This document shows, one piece after another, positions 14,101 through 27,473 of a stretch of 64,000 nucleotides of DNA; the first letter of the stretch is position 1, and every line of letters begins with the position of its first letter. The stretch covers positions 992,001 to 1,056,000 of the forward strand of contig PTEX01000206.1 of the NCBI GenBank assembly GCA_003342815.1. Direction: 5' to 3'. Made by a program: the position numbers and the translations under genes. Below the pieces are notes generated by a model. That model saw only the letters and a list, made by a program, of their open reading frames with translations. It ran no database searches and was not told where the DNA came from. Source of the DNA: Eudromia elegans (taxonomy: Eukaryota > Chordata > Aves > Tinamiformes > Tinamidae).

Positions 14101-17100
14101 GTGGTGGCAAGATATGCTGAATTCTTCTATGTTATTTTTACTGAAATATCAATATCAGATTTGACTATCCTGTATCTACAGCAGAGATCATTCACCTTGA
14201 TTTTTATGAAGTTTTATTATTATTTTTATTTAAGGCAGAATATTATGAGTTGGATGAACTAGGGTTTTCCAGTGAAACTTTGGCTAGATCTCCAACATTA
14301 TATAATTAGCTTAATCCCAAACAGAGTCATAGCCTCCCTGCTGATGCATCAGGCTTGCATCTCTATTTGATACATTTGCCCGTGTAAAGTTCACTTATGT
14401 GGGTGACGCTCAGGCACCACATGTGAGCCAGCAGACAGCACCGACTGCTGAGAGGCCAGGAGGATAAATGGCTTAAGCAGCTTTTTAAACTGCTTCTCAG
14501 CTGTTTCCTGGTGCTGTGAGCCCTTCCAGTCCATTTCATGGCAAAATTAAACATTAGCTCTGACTGTCACTGAAGGTAGTCTGAGACAGCACACTTCACT
14601 TTGGAAACACTCAGCTGTAGCTAAGAGGGATCTTGCTGGCTCTCAGCTGCTGGCTAGCACTGGTAATTGAGACACGGTTTCTAATTGCCCCAGTGACCCC
14701 CATCACTCTGTACCGGTATAAATCATCCCTTCCCAGGTCCAGCAGAAGTTGCCTCAGGGATGGAGCACCATCGTGGTTGGGTGCTAGTCCCTGCTAGGCA
14801 TCAGCTGGAGCCAGTGGTGGCTGCTCCTCAGAGGAGGCCCCATGTCGTGACCAGGGTTGTGCTGTGCCCACCACACATTTCCTGTATGAAGGGCTGAGGG
14901 GGAAATCGAGGAGGTTCATGCAGATGGTGGCCTCCAAGAGAGGCTACACACAGTGGTGGGCAGTGGCTGATCTCATTGAGCAGAAGCAGTCGACAGACAG
15001 CACAGCTTCCCCATCGAGGATGCTCCATCATCTCTGTGCTGGAAGGGGTGAAAACACTTTCGGCCTTAGATAAAAATGTTCCAATCAGGATCCTCGTAAG
15101 TGTCCTCTCTGCAGATATTCATGGCACATGTCCTCTCTGCTCTTGATAAAGGTCTCCTCTTTTGTAGGATTCTCTGTTTATAAATGTGAAGAGCCTACAG
15201 ACTCCTGAATGTGAGATATCCCTCTGTAACTCAGTATCTGATCTGTCTGGCATGGAAATTGCATACAAGAGAGTTCCTAAATATTCATATTACTAGTGAG
15301 GGCATGAGCAAAACCCTGAAATCTTGCAGCTTTTATGGAGCATAAGCTGGTAAATAGCCATGAGAGTTGGACCGGTATGAATCTGGCAGAATAAGGTCTT
15401 TTTTTCATAAATTAATCCAAAGTTACTCATGCAAAATGACAATAGGCATTCTCATTGCACACTGAACTTCCTTGAGCATTGTGACCATGATTCTTGGAAA
15501 AATATAAGAGGGTAAAATTACTTAGAGGTGATGGATATGCAGGGTTAGGACAGCAGTTAGAGTTCCATTCACTTATGTCTTCATTATTAGATTTGGCTGA
15601 TTTTCTCTGGCCAGAAAAAAAACAAACCAAACCAAACCTTATTCTCTCCTTTTAAACATTATGAGACATGGGCCATGATGTAAAAATATGTCCTCCCCAA
15701 AATGTTTATAGTCCAGGATTTTTTTTTTTTTGTGGATCTATAATGTCTTGAGCATATTTGCTTTCTGTTGTTGCTTCATTTGCAAAATCCTGCTGATAAT
15801 ATTCTTCTGATAGGGGGCCTTGGGAACACTGCTGACATATTTTGTGAGTGTTTTACGACACACTGCCTTACTAGCACTTATATAGGTTTCCTTACAGTTC
15901 AGGAATGTGTGTCCTTGCTCAGTTAGAAAGTTAATTCTCTGCTATACCTTGGAGAGAAGTCTGATCGTCAGATTAGATGAAGTGCAAAGAACTCTTCACT
16001 TTACTCAAAATAAGCCTGCAGTAGAAGAAATAAGGCCAGGGACTTCTGGATTGTTGGTAATATTTCTGAAGCAGAAGTGCTTGGCAGAAAGGAAGGTTGG
16101 CCCTTTTGTCCTCAAAGCAAGAAGTGTTTTGTTGTCGGTTTTCTCACTTTAAACAGTTAAAAATTTTTACTTGTGCTGAATGTATTCATGCTTCTCTGGC
16201 AGTTATCACTAGAGGTGGCTGGAATTCTTTGCCAATATATTAGCAAAGAGGAAAAAGGTCAGTTTTGACAAGATTTATAAATAATAAATTAAATATATAA
16301 ATATAAATTTGAAAGATGTGCCAATTAAGTTTTTTTTTCCCACTTTCCTACTTCTATGAAAGATCCAAATTCTTATGACAATGGTACTTTGCTTTTAAAC
16401 TCTAGCTAACTCTAACACAGGTAACATTCTCAGCTTCAGAAATGTAACATTTGGAATAAATGCACCCATCTTTTTTTCTTACTTGTTCTGTCTTTTTTTT
16501 TGTTTTGTTTTGACCTATAACACGAAAACATTTCTGAAGTCTCAAGATTTCTCAGTAAGAGAATCTAATTTTTTCTGGCTCTTTTTGGACCTTCTTAAAT
16601 TTGGTTTTCCAATTTTGAAATGCTGAAAACTCTAATATTAGTTTTAAGTTTTTATTGAATTGTTCCAGTGTCTCATCTGAAAAAGACTCTTGAGTTTTCA
16701 TTTAAGACCAAAGGGAACATCAATGAGAACAGATGCTGAATATATTGGAAAAAAAAGGACACTTTTGAGGTGGTGTTAAAAAATGAGGCACTCAAGTTGA
16801 CTCAGGATCCTGAGCTTATTCTTTATATTTTATGTTGAAATAGACTAAATTGAAACACTAAGTGATACGTGTGTCTAGAATACGTTCTTGGGGAAGCAGT
16901 CTAGTAATAGCATTTCTTTGGTGTGTAAAAACACAAAGTGAAATGCAACCTGATTCAATAAAATAGACCCATTGCATCATGCAGTTTCTCATGAGTTGAA
17001 AAGGCACATGACAAAAAATAATTTTTTTTTTTTTTGACATTGCTTACTTGGTAGCTGATCACTGTATTTATTAGTGTTTCAATTTTTTTCAATGGCCCAT

Positions 17101-20100
17101 GCAAAGAAATAATAGAGCATTTTCCCATCTGGCCTCCCTGCTGTATTCCCAGAGGCACCCGGTCTGCCTCCCACAGCAAAGCCCCCCTTCCCACTGCTCC
17201 CTGCCATTGGTGTCCTTGGGAACAGAGAGCCTGGAGCCCCCAGTGTTGCTCTGGCAGCTGCTCAGAAGGTGCTGCTGAAGTGGCTTTTGAGAAACTCGCT
17301 GCCCTGTAGTGGAAGGCAATTCAGGGGAATTTGAAAAAATTCCCAGCATAACATAGCTTATATAAATACTTTGATTGAAAACTTTCAAAACCAATTTCAT
17401 TCTGAGGAAATGACTGTTCTCTTTTGCCCCTGTATATATTTTTAATGCTTTGCTTCTAGAGTTTCAGACAGAGAGTTCGATTATTTTCTGAAGAAGCTGG
17501 AAAATATTTACTGACTATATGAAACCACTGACTGAAGCAGAAGGCTTGGGGAAGCTTGAAACGATTAGGTACTGGGATACATTTTTAATAATACCAGGGA
17601 ACGTGTAAATAAATAGTGAGGCAACTTAAAGGAAATATTCCTTTAAAACATTCCACAAGAGACAGGAAACACATTTGGGGAGGAGGAATATGTTTTTGAT
17701 CTTTCTTAACTAGCAGTCTGATATGAGAGGAAAAGTTATTTGTCCTGCAGTGAATACAGAGCCATCCTTCAAATAGCAGTGCTCAAATCCAGGATCTCCC
17801 ACCTTCCAGTATCAAGCTTCACCATGGGGCCCAAAGGGGTCTGAAGGATGCTTTTTGTATCAATGCTAGCTGAATTACACCCTAATTCTGCTATCTAGGA
17901 AAAATAGCCAGTAACACTACACTGATGATCAGCTACTCTTAGGCATTATGTGTTTTGTGCAATACATTAATGTTTTTCCTCTAATAAAATTATACTTTGT
18001 GCTTCAACTACTAGTGTTTCAATCATACTGTTTGTCTAGGTAATATCTAGAAGCTTACATTTTGAGAAGAAAGTAGTCGTCATAATAATAAAAACACAAG
18101 CAGGAGCTAATTCTTTTAATCGACATTTGACATATTCAGGTGAGCCCTGGTCCTCATGCAATACCACAGAACTCAAGGTCGTAGCAGTGATAACTTTTTA
18201 TGATGGGAAACATAATCTGTTGCAAATTAAGCACATATTTGATTACCCAGAAGAACAAATACATTCAGTCAGGTATTCTGAAAAAAAAAAAAAAAAAATG
18301 GTAATTGAGAGAACATCTCCTGTAATGCTTACCTGGTAAGTTCCTGGTTATTCAACTGTGAAAGACCATTATTGCTAATGAAAATGTACCATGTAGTGCA
18401 ATGTGGTCCTCATTTCATTCTTGAATACCCTATGGTATTGGAATTCATGACATCTTTGAACTAAATGAAAGCCCGGATGCCTAATCATTGTTTAGAGAAC
18501 AACTGATAAATACAGATGAAGCTTTAAAATGTCCATGCCTTAAGGCAGAGAAGTAGAATTTAATGTATTATCACTAGTCTTGATGGGCAGCTGAGAAGAT
18601 CAGTAAGAAACATTTATTGATATTAACTTCAAGAGCACACAAAACTTGGACTTTTATTCAAAGCCCTGCATAGTTTTGAGGAGGTTTTCATCTACTCTGA
18701 TTTGGTTATTTGCTCCAATCTTTAACTTCATTCAAATTTTCTTTTCTACATTTGCCTTTTTGCCTTTTTTTTCATTGCTTTAACTTCTGATTTCCCTTTA
18801 CCCTCTCTTTCAGTTTAGCTTCAGTTAGCTGTGAGTAACCTTCACCCTTATTAGAAAATGGGAATTAAGACATCATTGCTAGCTGTCAGATAATTTATTC
18901 AGTCTGCTTTTCTCTTTCCCCTTTTTGTGCTTGAATTGTAGCTCACAGTCCTGTTAGACAGCATTGCATGGATGTCTCCAAGCCACAGATCTGGGGATCT
19001 GTTCTGTGTTGACCCTTAGTTACAACCCCAAAAAGCACGATTAACATTCATAGCAACACATAGTGTCAGTTTGAATTAAATATGCCGCAGCCCATGTTTG
19101 ACATATGCTCATTTTAATCTGCAAAGGGGTTAAATTGACCTTAAAGAGCAGTCTATCATACAGCTACTGGAAACCTGAATATATTAATGTTGGAAAATGG
19201 CTTATTTCAAAACTAATGTTTATGATCTCATAAATACAGCAGAGAACATTTTTTTTCTTTACTTTTTTTTTTTATTATTCCATGCTGTATCTGCAGACAT
19301 AAATGATGTTCATTTGAAAGTATAATTTCGGTACTGACTAGATAACAAATTATGTTCACAAGGTCTTTTGAAATAGGAGTTCATATTGTCTCTTCCAGGC
19401 ATTATTCTGAAAACATATTTTGTGTTACAGAGCATGGGCAGGTAACCAGGCTAGATACAAACTCAAACTATTACAGTCCACCATCAGTAATTCATTAAGG
19501 ACCAAAGCTCGCTGAAATGCATGAGAATTTCACCATGGGCTTTCATTAACGCAGTGCTGTGAATAATGAGATGTTTCTGGGTTATTCACATGCCATTCGG
19601 AAAACGACGGCATGCTGTCCTTTTTATGAAAGCAGTATTGTATACATTATGATATGGGCTGAAAAAAAATGTTATTATTTGAGACATAATAAGAAAAAAT
19701 GGTGACATATGTCTGTTTTGCATTTCTTTATCATGAACATGGGGGATAAAAGAATTTTGCACCTAATTAGGCTTTTCAATGGTCACCAGCTCCAGAATGG
19801 CTGAGCACAACCGTCACCTACAGAGTTAGACTGTGTATTATTAGAAAAAATGAAAAAAAGAAAAGAGAGAAAAAAGAGAAAGGAAAAGAAAAAGGCTGTA
19901 TATGAGCAAATATGAGCCATTGTCTGGGAATGTCTGTGAGAAGAGCAGAATACAGACAGATTTAGGCAGGAAATTTGGATTTCTTTATAACTTCCTTGGA
20001 GAGGCCTCCCCTGTGCTCTAAATTAATCAGTGATATGTTAAGCATGTTAATTTAATTTAGCATTATATCATTATTGGTAGAGGTAAAATAATGATGCAGT

Positions 20101-22490
20101 AAATTCAAGCTGAACTATAATGGAAATCCTATAGTCATTATACATTTATTAAAACCGAGTGAGTTCATTATACCTCTAAGATAAATCCCAAAGAAATTCT
20201 TGAAACAATTGTTAAACTGCTATTTTAAAGTGTCATAGGTTGAGTCATTCTCTGTAACTTGAGGCCGCCCTTGATCTCATTCCAAAAACATCCAGCCCTT
20301 TTCCCTCTCCAGAAGAACAGAATAGTGCCAGCACAACATAAAGAAGTGAGTGTCCTCCCTTTTCAAAACAGAAGCATATTTTATATATTACGTGATGAGT
20401 TACTCTTTTCTTTTGGATTCATGGAATCACCTTCCTGTTTCCTCTCAAAATTCTCAGACATATATATACACATATATATTTATTACTCATTGTGCTTAGG
20501 AGAAAAGTCCACAGATGTAGATGGAAGAATGAAAGCTTTGAGGACATACTAACCACTGATAACATGCATATTGGAGACATAAGCTTCAAAAGATATTGCT
20601 AACAAAGATCTAAAGAATTATTGTGTGTGTGCACATAATTTTAAATGAGATTTGTTGTTGTTTCTTTGGAAGAACATTAATATTTCTAAATGAGGAAATT
20701 TTGCTGTGGCATCATTCATGTAAAGAGTCCTACCATTTTTTCTACCACAGCTCATTCCTCAACTATGTTAAAAGCTTAAAATATTAATCAATGTGATTTT
20801 CTCCTTTTTACAGACAAGGAGGCAGGCAAAATTGTGAAATAGAGTGAGAGAGATGAAAGAAAAGCTCCTCCCGTTCACAGTTTTGTTCTAGTCAGGCTCA
20901 GGCTTACATTTCTTGCATATAAGCTCCTGACATATCCGACAATTAATTGGTCAGTTCTTCACTTTGAATATGCAGGCGAAATAGTTATTATAAAGAATTT
21001 TGTTTAAAGATATACGTTGCAAATGCCAGTGGCTATTTAAAAAGTTCTTTTTGGTTAAATCAAAGCCTTTTCACTGGCATGCTGCAATGCACCTCTCTAA
21101 ACAGCATGTCTCTCTCTGTTAGATTTCAGCTTTCTAGTTTCATCTCTGCCATATCTGTTTGCAAAAAGTGGCAGTGAAATATATAATAAGGAAATCTTTT
21201 GTTCAACAAATCTAATTTTATTCAATTTGTACTGTTTAAATTTCCACTTTTCCACTCTGGAAAATTTTCCTTGAAGAGATACCAGCTCTTGGTATTTGGA
21301 TAGGAGATAGAGGAAAATTTATGCAAGGAAAGTGTCAACGTTACTTTTTTTTTTCCCCAGAAGTATCTAAAATACCTGAGTACCAATCTGCCTTATCCAT
21401 GGTGCCTCCTTTTGTAAAATCAGGACACAATATTATGGCTACCTTTTCTTCTCATCTGGGCTAAAGGAATGCACTGATTTCTCAAAAGCATTTCATCTCA
21501 TTCACAAATACTCATTAAAAGGTCTTAGTGCCTTAGTGCACCCAGCTTCTCTGAGGTCTCTGTCTCCCCAAAGATGATGAGACCTTGCCATGCCTGGAAG
21601 ACTGGGAACAGATAGGAGGATGCCTATGGCTGTACCTAAACCAGTGAATGTGGGTCCTGTCCACATTTAGATGAGTGCTGCAGTCCATAGCAGAGCTGAT
21701 TTGATTAAGACCAGCTACAGACAGAGGTGATGCTCCTGGGAGATGCTGTGTTGCTTCTTAGACATGGCAGTTAGAAGAAGAAAGAGGGTAAGAGGAACCT
21801 GGAGAGCTGCGTTGAGCACAAACTCTGATGTAGCCTCTGTTTGGTTATACTAGCCTGAAAGCCTCAAAGTCTGCTGTGGTAAGCATAGAAACCTCTTGGT
21901 ATGTTGAAGCATTATTATGACTCTCATTTTCTTATCCAGGGCACGTCCTAACTGAGGATCCTAACTGAATAATAATAAAAAAAATTGTTTCATTTTGCTT
22001 TATTTTGTTTTTAAGCAATAGCTAAAGGCTTTTAATAAGACTAGTCAGTGTACTTCACTACTTGAATCACCTGACCTACTTTTTTTGAAACATGATAAAA
22101 ATTATAGTTTATTTGGTTTTCTGCTGCCAACTGATTCCAGTTAATAAAGTAAAATATACCCTGGCTACTTAGATACCACTGATAATGAAGAGTAACTTGG
22201 ACACTGCTTTGCTAGACGGATATCAGCTGCTAACCAGGGTTTAATAAATTACATAAAATGAGGTTTCCATATGATCAGACTATCAATCTACTTGCTGTGG
22301 TCAACTTTATCTTTTTTTTTTTTTTAATAACATCTCTATCCTTTCCCTATTTTATATGTACTGGTTGTTTTGGAAATATTTGTCATTGGCATGTGTTGAG
22401 CTTTGTCGTAGCCACATATTCCATTTCAGACTAGGCAAAATCTAAGGTACAGTATGAAGTTAGAGCGGGAGTTTGTGTACATAATATCTT

Positions 22491-22690
22491 CTGCAGGCTG
22501 AAGAGCCCCAGCTCTCTCAGCCTTTGCTCGTAGGGCAGATGTTCCAGGTCCTTAATCATCTTTGTAGCCCTGGCTGGACTCTGTCTAGCAGCTCCATATT
22601 CTCATGGCTGTCTCTTGACTATGGATGTGGCTGGAACAACAACATAGACTAGCACCCTAACTAGTAGAGCCTTGCATTAACTAAGATGAA
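22491..22690 (-). mobile_element. CR1 LINE fragment (antisense), degraded
   Basis: The plus strand reads as the reverse complement of a CR1 non-LTR retrotransposon. Recognisable blocks are AGCCCCAGCTCTCTCAGCCT, then a 'gatgttccagg...aatcatctttgtagccct' block, then TGGACTCTGTCTAGCAGCTC. Their order is the usual CR1 order on this strand. The 3' end is missing and the right edge fades gradually. CR1 is the dominant LINE of birds and reptiles and supports an avian origin for the window. No open reading frame of the element survives. Confidence 0.8.
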
Positions 22691-23452
22691 TCCTGAGATG
22701 AATTGTTTAGAAATTTCAAATATTTTTCATTTAGTTGTAATATTTCCACAGAGAGAGCACAAAACAATTATCTTCTCTAAGCTAATGAATTCTATGATTG
22801 ATATTTCAGATGTTTTCTCGCTCTTTAGTATTAGCTTTTTCATTCAAGAATTGCAAAATGTTAGCTTAATGTATTTTCTTTAGTTCTTCATCATTTCAAA
22901 TTTTTACTTTAATTTGTGCATTGCATCATTTCACAAGGCATCCATTATGCTTCATTCTTTTCAATGCTTTTCCATGCTTATTTTTATGGCAGTCTATATT
23001 TTTCTAACTCTTTTCATAAGTTTTGTTTCTTTCATAATCGCTTATACTCTCTTGATGTTTCCACTGATGCTTAGAAGGAAAGTATTCTCTATTGATTATG
23101 TGATCCTCAGGTTGATTTCTTTTTATTGTACCAACACTTTTAGTTCAGCACATATTGCTCTTCTCTGTATTCCTTGCCAGAATACCTTTTAGATCCTCAG
23201 TGGAGATTGTAGGTAGGATTTGAGTCTTACTAAGGAGTGCTTTGTTTCTTCTCCTGTTAAAGATTATGACAAACTCTCCTTAACTTTAGAGGAGCAGAAT
23301 TAGGATGGTGCTGAAGGATTTTGAAAATATCATTCTGTGGAATGCTTCAAGAAATATTTTTTTTTCCAAGATGTTTCAGAGAAGGTGCCATTCTCTGATC
23401 CTCTGAGTATCCTGTGAAGATACAGTGGACTTAAACACCACTTTCTTTCTGA

Positions 23453-23529
23453 GACAGGGAGGGAAGGAGAGAAGGAGAACGGGAGAGGTAGAAAGAGGAA
23501 AAGAGAGATGGGAGGAAGGGAGGGAGAGT
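23453..23529. repeat. Purine-rich GGGA/GAGA low-complexity tract
   Basis: The plus strand is almost pure A and G here (GGGAGGGAAGGAGAGAAGGA and similar). G runs are mostly two or three bases, so G-quadruplex potential is weaker than for the tract at 26082. Confidence 0.8.
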
Positions 23530-24546
23530 GTGTCCCCTGGCTATACAAAAGCAGCATGGAAACTGGGTTATCAGTGTGTATGAATGGGCTTGAGTTTTAC
23601 CTCCCTGAAAAGTAAAATTACACCAATTTCAAAGTTCTGTATCTAATTTTGTATGGCTTCTTAGCCATTTTCTTTAGTACTAGTATTGTATCATTGGTAG
23701 TGTTGTTTGAATTATAAAATAAGTAAATAAATAAAGAGTTGCAAATATTTCCAGTAGAGTTATAAAATAATTCTTTTTCCAAGGATATAAAATGTAGGAT
23801 GGAGAAAACCAGAATATCTAACCTGTTTCTTCACCAAAGGAAAAAAGAAATCAGGGTTTATGAAAGGATAGCTTAACATATCTTAAAAGTATTCAAGCAA
23901 GGTCTTTTGCTGTCACAGTTTAAATTAGATTAATATGAATTAAGCAATTTTATGTCAGTTTGAGTATTTGACCATTTGACTTAATATTACATTCTGTGGA
24001 ATTAAAGTAACGCTAGTGGTTTTCTCATGCACTAGCTCTCTAACATTGTGTATGTTAGCAGTTATGGCTTAAAGCTAAGTAATACCTGAGAAAACACTAG
24101 AATTTAGGAATTTTTTTATTTTTAATATGGTCTGACTTCAAGCGAAGAAAACCTTAATACTCTTAAAAAATTGTATTTATTTTTTGAGGAAACCAGTTCC
24201 CTTGGAAATAACTCAGAATGAAATAAGTTATAATTTTACAGTTGAGGGGTTGGGGTTGTTTTTATAGTGTTACTGTGTATATCTGTATATAATTACCAGT
24301 AAAGTTAAGATCTCAACTCAAAATTAGTGAGTTATTAATGGAATCCCATAGATACTCTGAAGCTTGCCAGCAGTTGACAGTATAGCTGAATATGGCTTAA
24401 TAATGAATGAATGATTTAACGTAAGTTTATATATCTAGTTTATTTTTGCAATGCTTTATAAAGCTTCCTGTAGGTGTTTTTTTATTATTTGTTTAAGAGA
24501 ACTTTTTACAACACCCTAATTTTGTGTGTTGATTTTCTTGTTGCAG

Positions 24547-24656
24547 AGATAATAAAAGCGGGTGAAGTAAGTGCATTCATAGGATTTATTAGTTCTGGAT
24601 TCTGCAATATTTACAGAGAAGTCAAAGCACTTGTGGAGCTGCCGCAAGGGAAAAGT
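24547..24656 (+). CDS. CNBD1: CNBD1 internal exon: core of second CNB fold
   Basis: This exon is 110 nt: two bases that complete a Glu codon with the exon at 3247, then 36 codons ending in phase 0. It is bounded by the acceptor TTTCTTGTTGCAG and the consensus donor AGT|gtaagt. The product reads IIKAGEVSAFIGFISSGFCN, then IYREVKALVELPQGKS. This is the beta-barrel core of a CNB domain: the ikaGe turn, the strand normally read as 'fyiilsG', with SG retained, and a following strand. The exon sits alone between a 21-kb and a 2.8-kb intron. Its frame agrees on both sides. It joins directly to VRKTKKVLMGQL in the exon at 27474. Confidence 0.9.
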
Positions 24657-24775
24657 GTAAGTTCAATAGAGCTTTTTAAAAAAACAGCAATATCAGCATT
24701 TTTTTTTCTATTCTGGTCAGGAATTTCCTGATAAGTTTACCCAGGGAAATATCCTTTACCCAAAAAAGAAGAAGA

Positions 24776-24810
24776 AAAACAACAACAACAACAACAAAAA
24801 AACAACAAAC
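24776..24810. repeat. AAC-rich simple repeat
   Basis: An imperfect AAC trinucleotide run, broken by a run of A, lies about 120 bases after the donor of the 24547-24656 exon. Confidence 0.8.
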
Positions 24811-26081
24811 CCACATTCTCCATGAAAATGTGAGATGACACAGATGACATAGACTGGAATAATAATTAGTGATATAGAGTACAAAACAATAGTATACATG
24901 GGCATGGGTTGTGAGTTAAGTTTTTATAGTTTAGAAACCCCAAGGGGATGTTTCTACGGTGAAGGGCATAGCTTTGTGTACATGAAATGGAAATATGTCC
25001 TGGAAAATAACTATGGATCTGAGAATCATAGCCAGCCAGTTAAACATGTGCCCTGGAATGATTACCAGGTGTCCTAATCTGATCTTTGGATGCTGTCACC
25101 AAGAAGTGACCTATTTGCACAGTCAGCATGTGGACATAGCCCTGACATTTCTTCCTTATGCTCAGAGCAATCAATTTTGAGCTGTTGAGGCTATTGATTT
25201 CATTCAAAAAGAAAAAAAAAACCAAACACTTGATCAATTAAATACTTGTAATAGGGAAGAGTTTTGAGACTGCAGATAATCTATGGGAGGAAGTGTCATT
25301 CAGAACAGACTCTATTTGAAAATAGAAATTGCAAAAATGGGAACATAAAGTTTTGTTTTTTTTTTTTTAATGACGAGGGCAATTGGATTTTGGAGAAATT
25401 AACTCAGAGATTTGGTGAAGTTTCTTCTATTTGAGAACTTTACTTCAGGACTGTATGTGTTTTATAAGCATGTTCTATGAACCAAGCACAAGTTGTGGGC
25501 TTGATGTAGGAACCTCCATAATTCTTTCCTAATCAGGATTTGCTGATTCTTGTCTCCAATTTTTGCAATCTTAAACCTCATATTTATTATGAGAGAGATA
25601 TTTACAAGAGAAATATGGTCTGTATGAAAAGCCAGAGTGCTGTGTTGGCTCCCACATCACTTCTCATTCAACAACAAGGTCAGGAAAAACAAGTATTGGC
25701 AATAGGAACAGAAGGCTTTCCACCTGCGGAGCGTTTCCTCAAAAAGTGGCCCAGTCATGTCTGGGCACAGCATGGAAGTGGGAGAGCATGGCAGACAGAG
25801 CAGCTGAATATTTTTTCCTTCGTGGTGGTGAGACAAGCATAGAGGAGCTCCCCACGGACATACAAGAGATGCATTGAGAAGGATGCATCACCTCCAAAAA
25901 CTCACCTACACTGGGGAGACCCAACCATGAACATGAGGGTGGCAGCAAGAGCAGGTTGTTTCTCAAGTGTGGATAAGTCTGTGGAGGCTGTTATTGCAGC
26001 TAACCAAATGCTGGCATTTCTGTGAAAAACTGAGTCTGTTTAGGAACAGAGGAGAAGAGATGAGAGGGGAGGGAAGGAGAA

Positions 26082-26102
26082 GGGAGGGGGGCAGGGGAGG
26101 GG
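26082..26102 (+). other. Putative G-quadruplex motif (sense strand)
   Basis: Four G runs of 3, 6, 4 and 4 bases are separated by loops of A, CA and A. This satisfies the usual G3+N1-7 quadruplex pattern with very short loops. A further GGGGAGGG block lies just upstream, at about 26066. The motif is on the coding strand, so it could form in the CNBD1 pre-mRNA as well as in DNA. It lies about 1.4 kb before the next exon. Folding itself is an inference. Confidence 0.65.
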
Positions 26103-27473
26103 AAAAAAACACTTTATTGTGAAAAAAAAAATGCAGTTCTTATTGATTTAAACATCATACACTTCTTGCAGTCTTTCCGCTTTTGGAAGGACCTCCAGGC
26201 TTTCTACCTCTTTATTGCTGTTTGTACAAGGTACAAAGGTGTTTGGTCTTTCAAGCAACAATTGGGTCCCTACATGTCCTGCATGTGCACGTCTGAGAGC
26301 ATTCTGAAGTGTAGATCATACATGAGTTTTTTCCTGCTGTGCCTTATTCCTGCTGGATCAATCAGTATGGATTATCCAGAGCCGGCTTTTGGGATGCACT
26401 AGTTGCTAAGCAAAGTTGACAGTTGGCAAATTTGGTTTCCAGCTAAGCCTATAGGATACTTCTGCTCTTTAATTTAGATTTGGCCTTTAAGTTTTCCAGC
26501 GCTCTGTGAAGTGCCTAGGTCAGATTTGATAACATTAATTGAGGAATAAGAAAGGCACTCTGCTCATAGGTAAAGCCATAGCTGCCATGTTGCCTTTTGC
26601 GCCATTGCTAATACCTCTTTCCTAATAAACTCTTCTGCTTTTCTGTTCCCATTCTTACAATTGATTTTTTAGGGCAGAACATGAAGGAAATAATCAATTA
26701 AGGGAGATGGGGACAAAGGACTGCAATACTCCACTTTGTTAAAAAAAAAAAAAATCTAAAATTCACACTGTATTATATCTCTCATATGTACAGAGGGAGG
26801 AGATATGTTTTTAATAAGCTGATTTCTGTCATTTGAGTTCATTATATTAGACACCACATTCAATGTGGCACATTCGAATATTGCTAGTCACTGTAAATAA
26901 AGTTATGTTTATTCTCAGAGTACTGTAGCAACATCCCACAGTTCTCAGAAGGCCATATTGCATAACCTTTTCTCACAGTCATTAATTTTTTGACTTATAA
27001 TTTTCATAGGACTTATCATCAAGAAAAGCAATGCCTAAAGTTAAATAGGAAAATATATAAATCTGTATTAAAACCAGAACTATCAAGATTTAATGCATGG
27101 CTGGTGCTGTTTTTTAAGCACATCAAATTAAATTTCCAGGAAAAAAAAAAAAAGACAATGGATTACTTGTACTTATGCTTGAAATGTGGAAGGAAATTAG
27201 TGCTTGAATTTTCTCAGGTACTAAAACGAAAACTCATGACCCATTTTCTCATAGAACACCAGCATTTGGGAATGTATTATTACCCAAAGTAAAATGACTT
27301 AAATTTCCAGGGTATATATGTTTTTTCTTGGCCTACACATGTGTACATCACTCTCTATATATATGAAAGATAGTATCCTATTATTGTGTTAAGGAGAATG
27401 CATAGAATTGTTCTTAAAATTCTGTGCTGCTGTCATGCTGTGCTAAACATAGACGTCTCTATTTCTCAACCAG

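Larger units (their letters stand above)
3380..24546 (+). other. CNBD1: CNBD1 large intron, 21 kb
   Basis: This is an AT-rich intron between two exons with matching phase-1 ends. Inside I see: a GTT run at 3400-3418; an AC run near 4659-4674; poly-T near 9737-9755; an exact 17-bp tandem duplication at 11111-11144; a GC-rich patch at about 14360-15070; a second at about 17100-17310; an A run near 18282-18298; a purine run at 19850-19895; a possible conserved noncoding block at about 19480-20240; an old CR1 fragment at 22491-22690; and a GGGA/GAGA-rich tract at 23453-23529. Open frames are short and show no domains. No nested gene is supported. Confidence 0.75.
24657..27473 (+). other. CNBD1: CNBD1 intron, 2.8 kb
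   Basis: This intron runs from gtaagt to the acceptor ATTTCTCAACCAG. It contains an AAC-rich simple repeat at about 24776-24810, A and T homopolymers, a moderately GC-rich stretch at about 25720-25990 and a G-quadruplex-prone tract ending at 26102. Open frames inside are short and lack domains. Confidence 0.75.
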
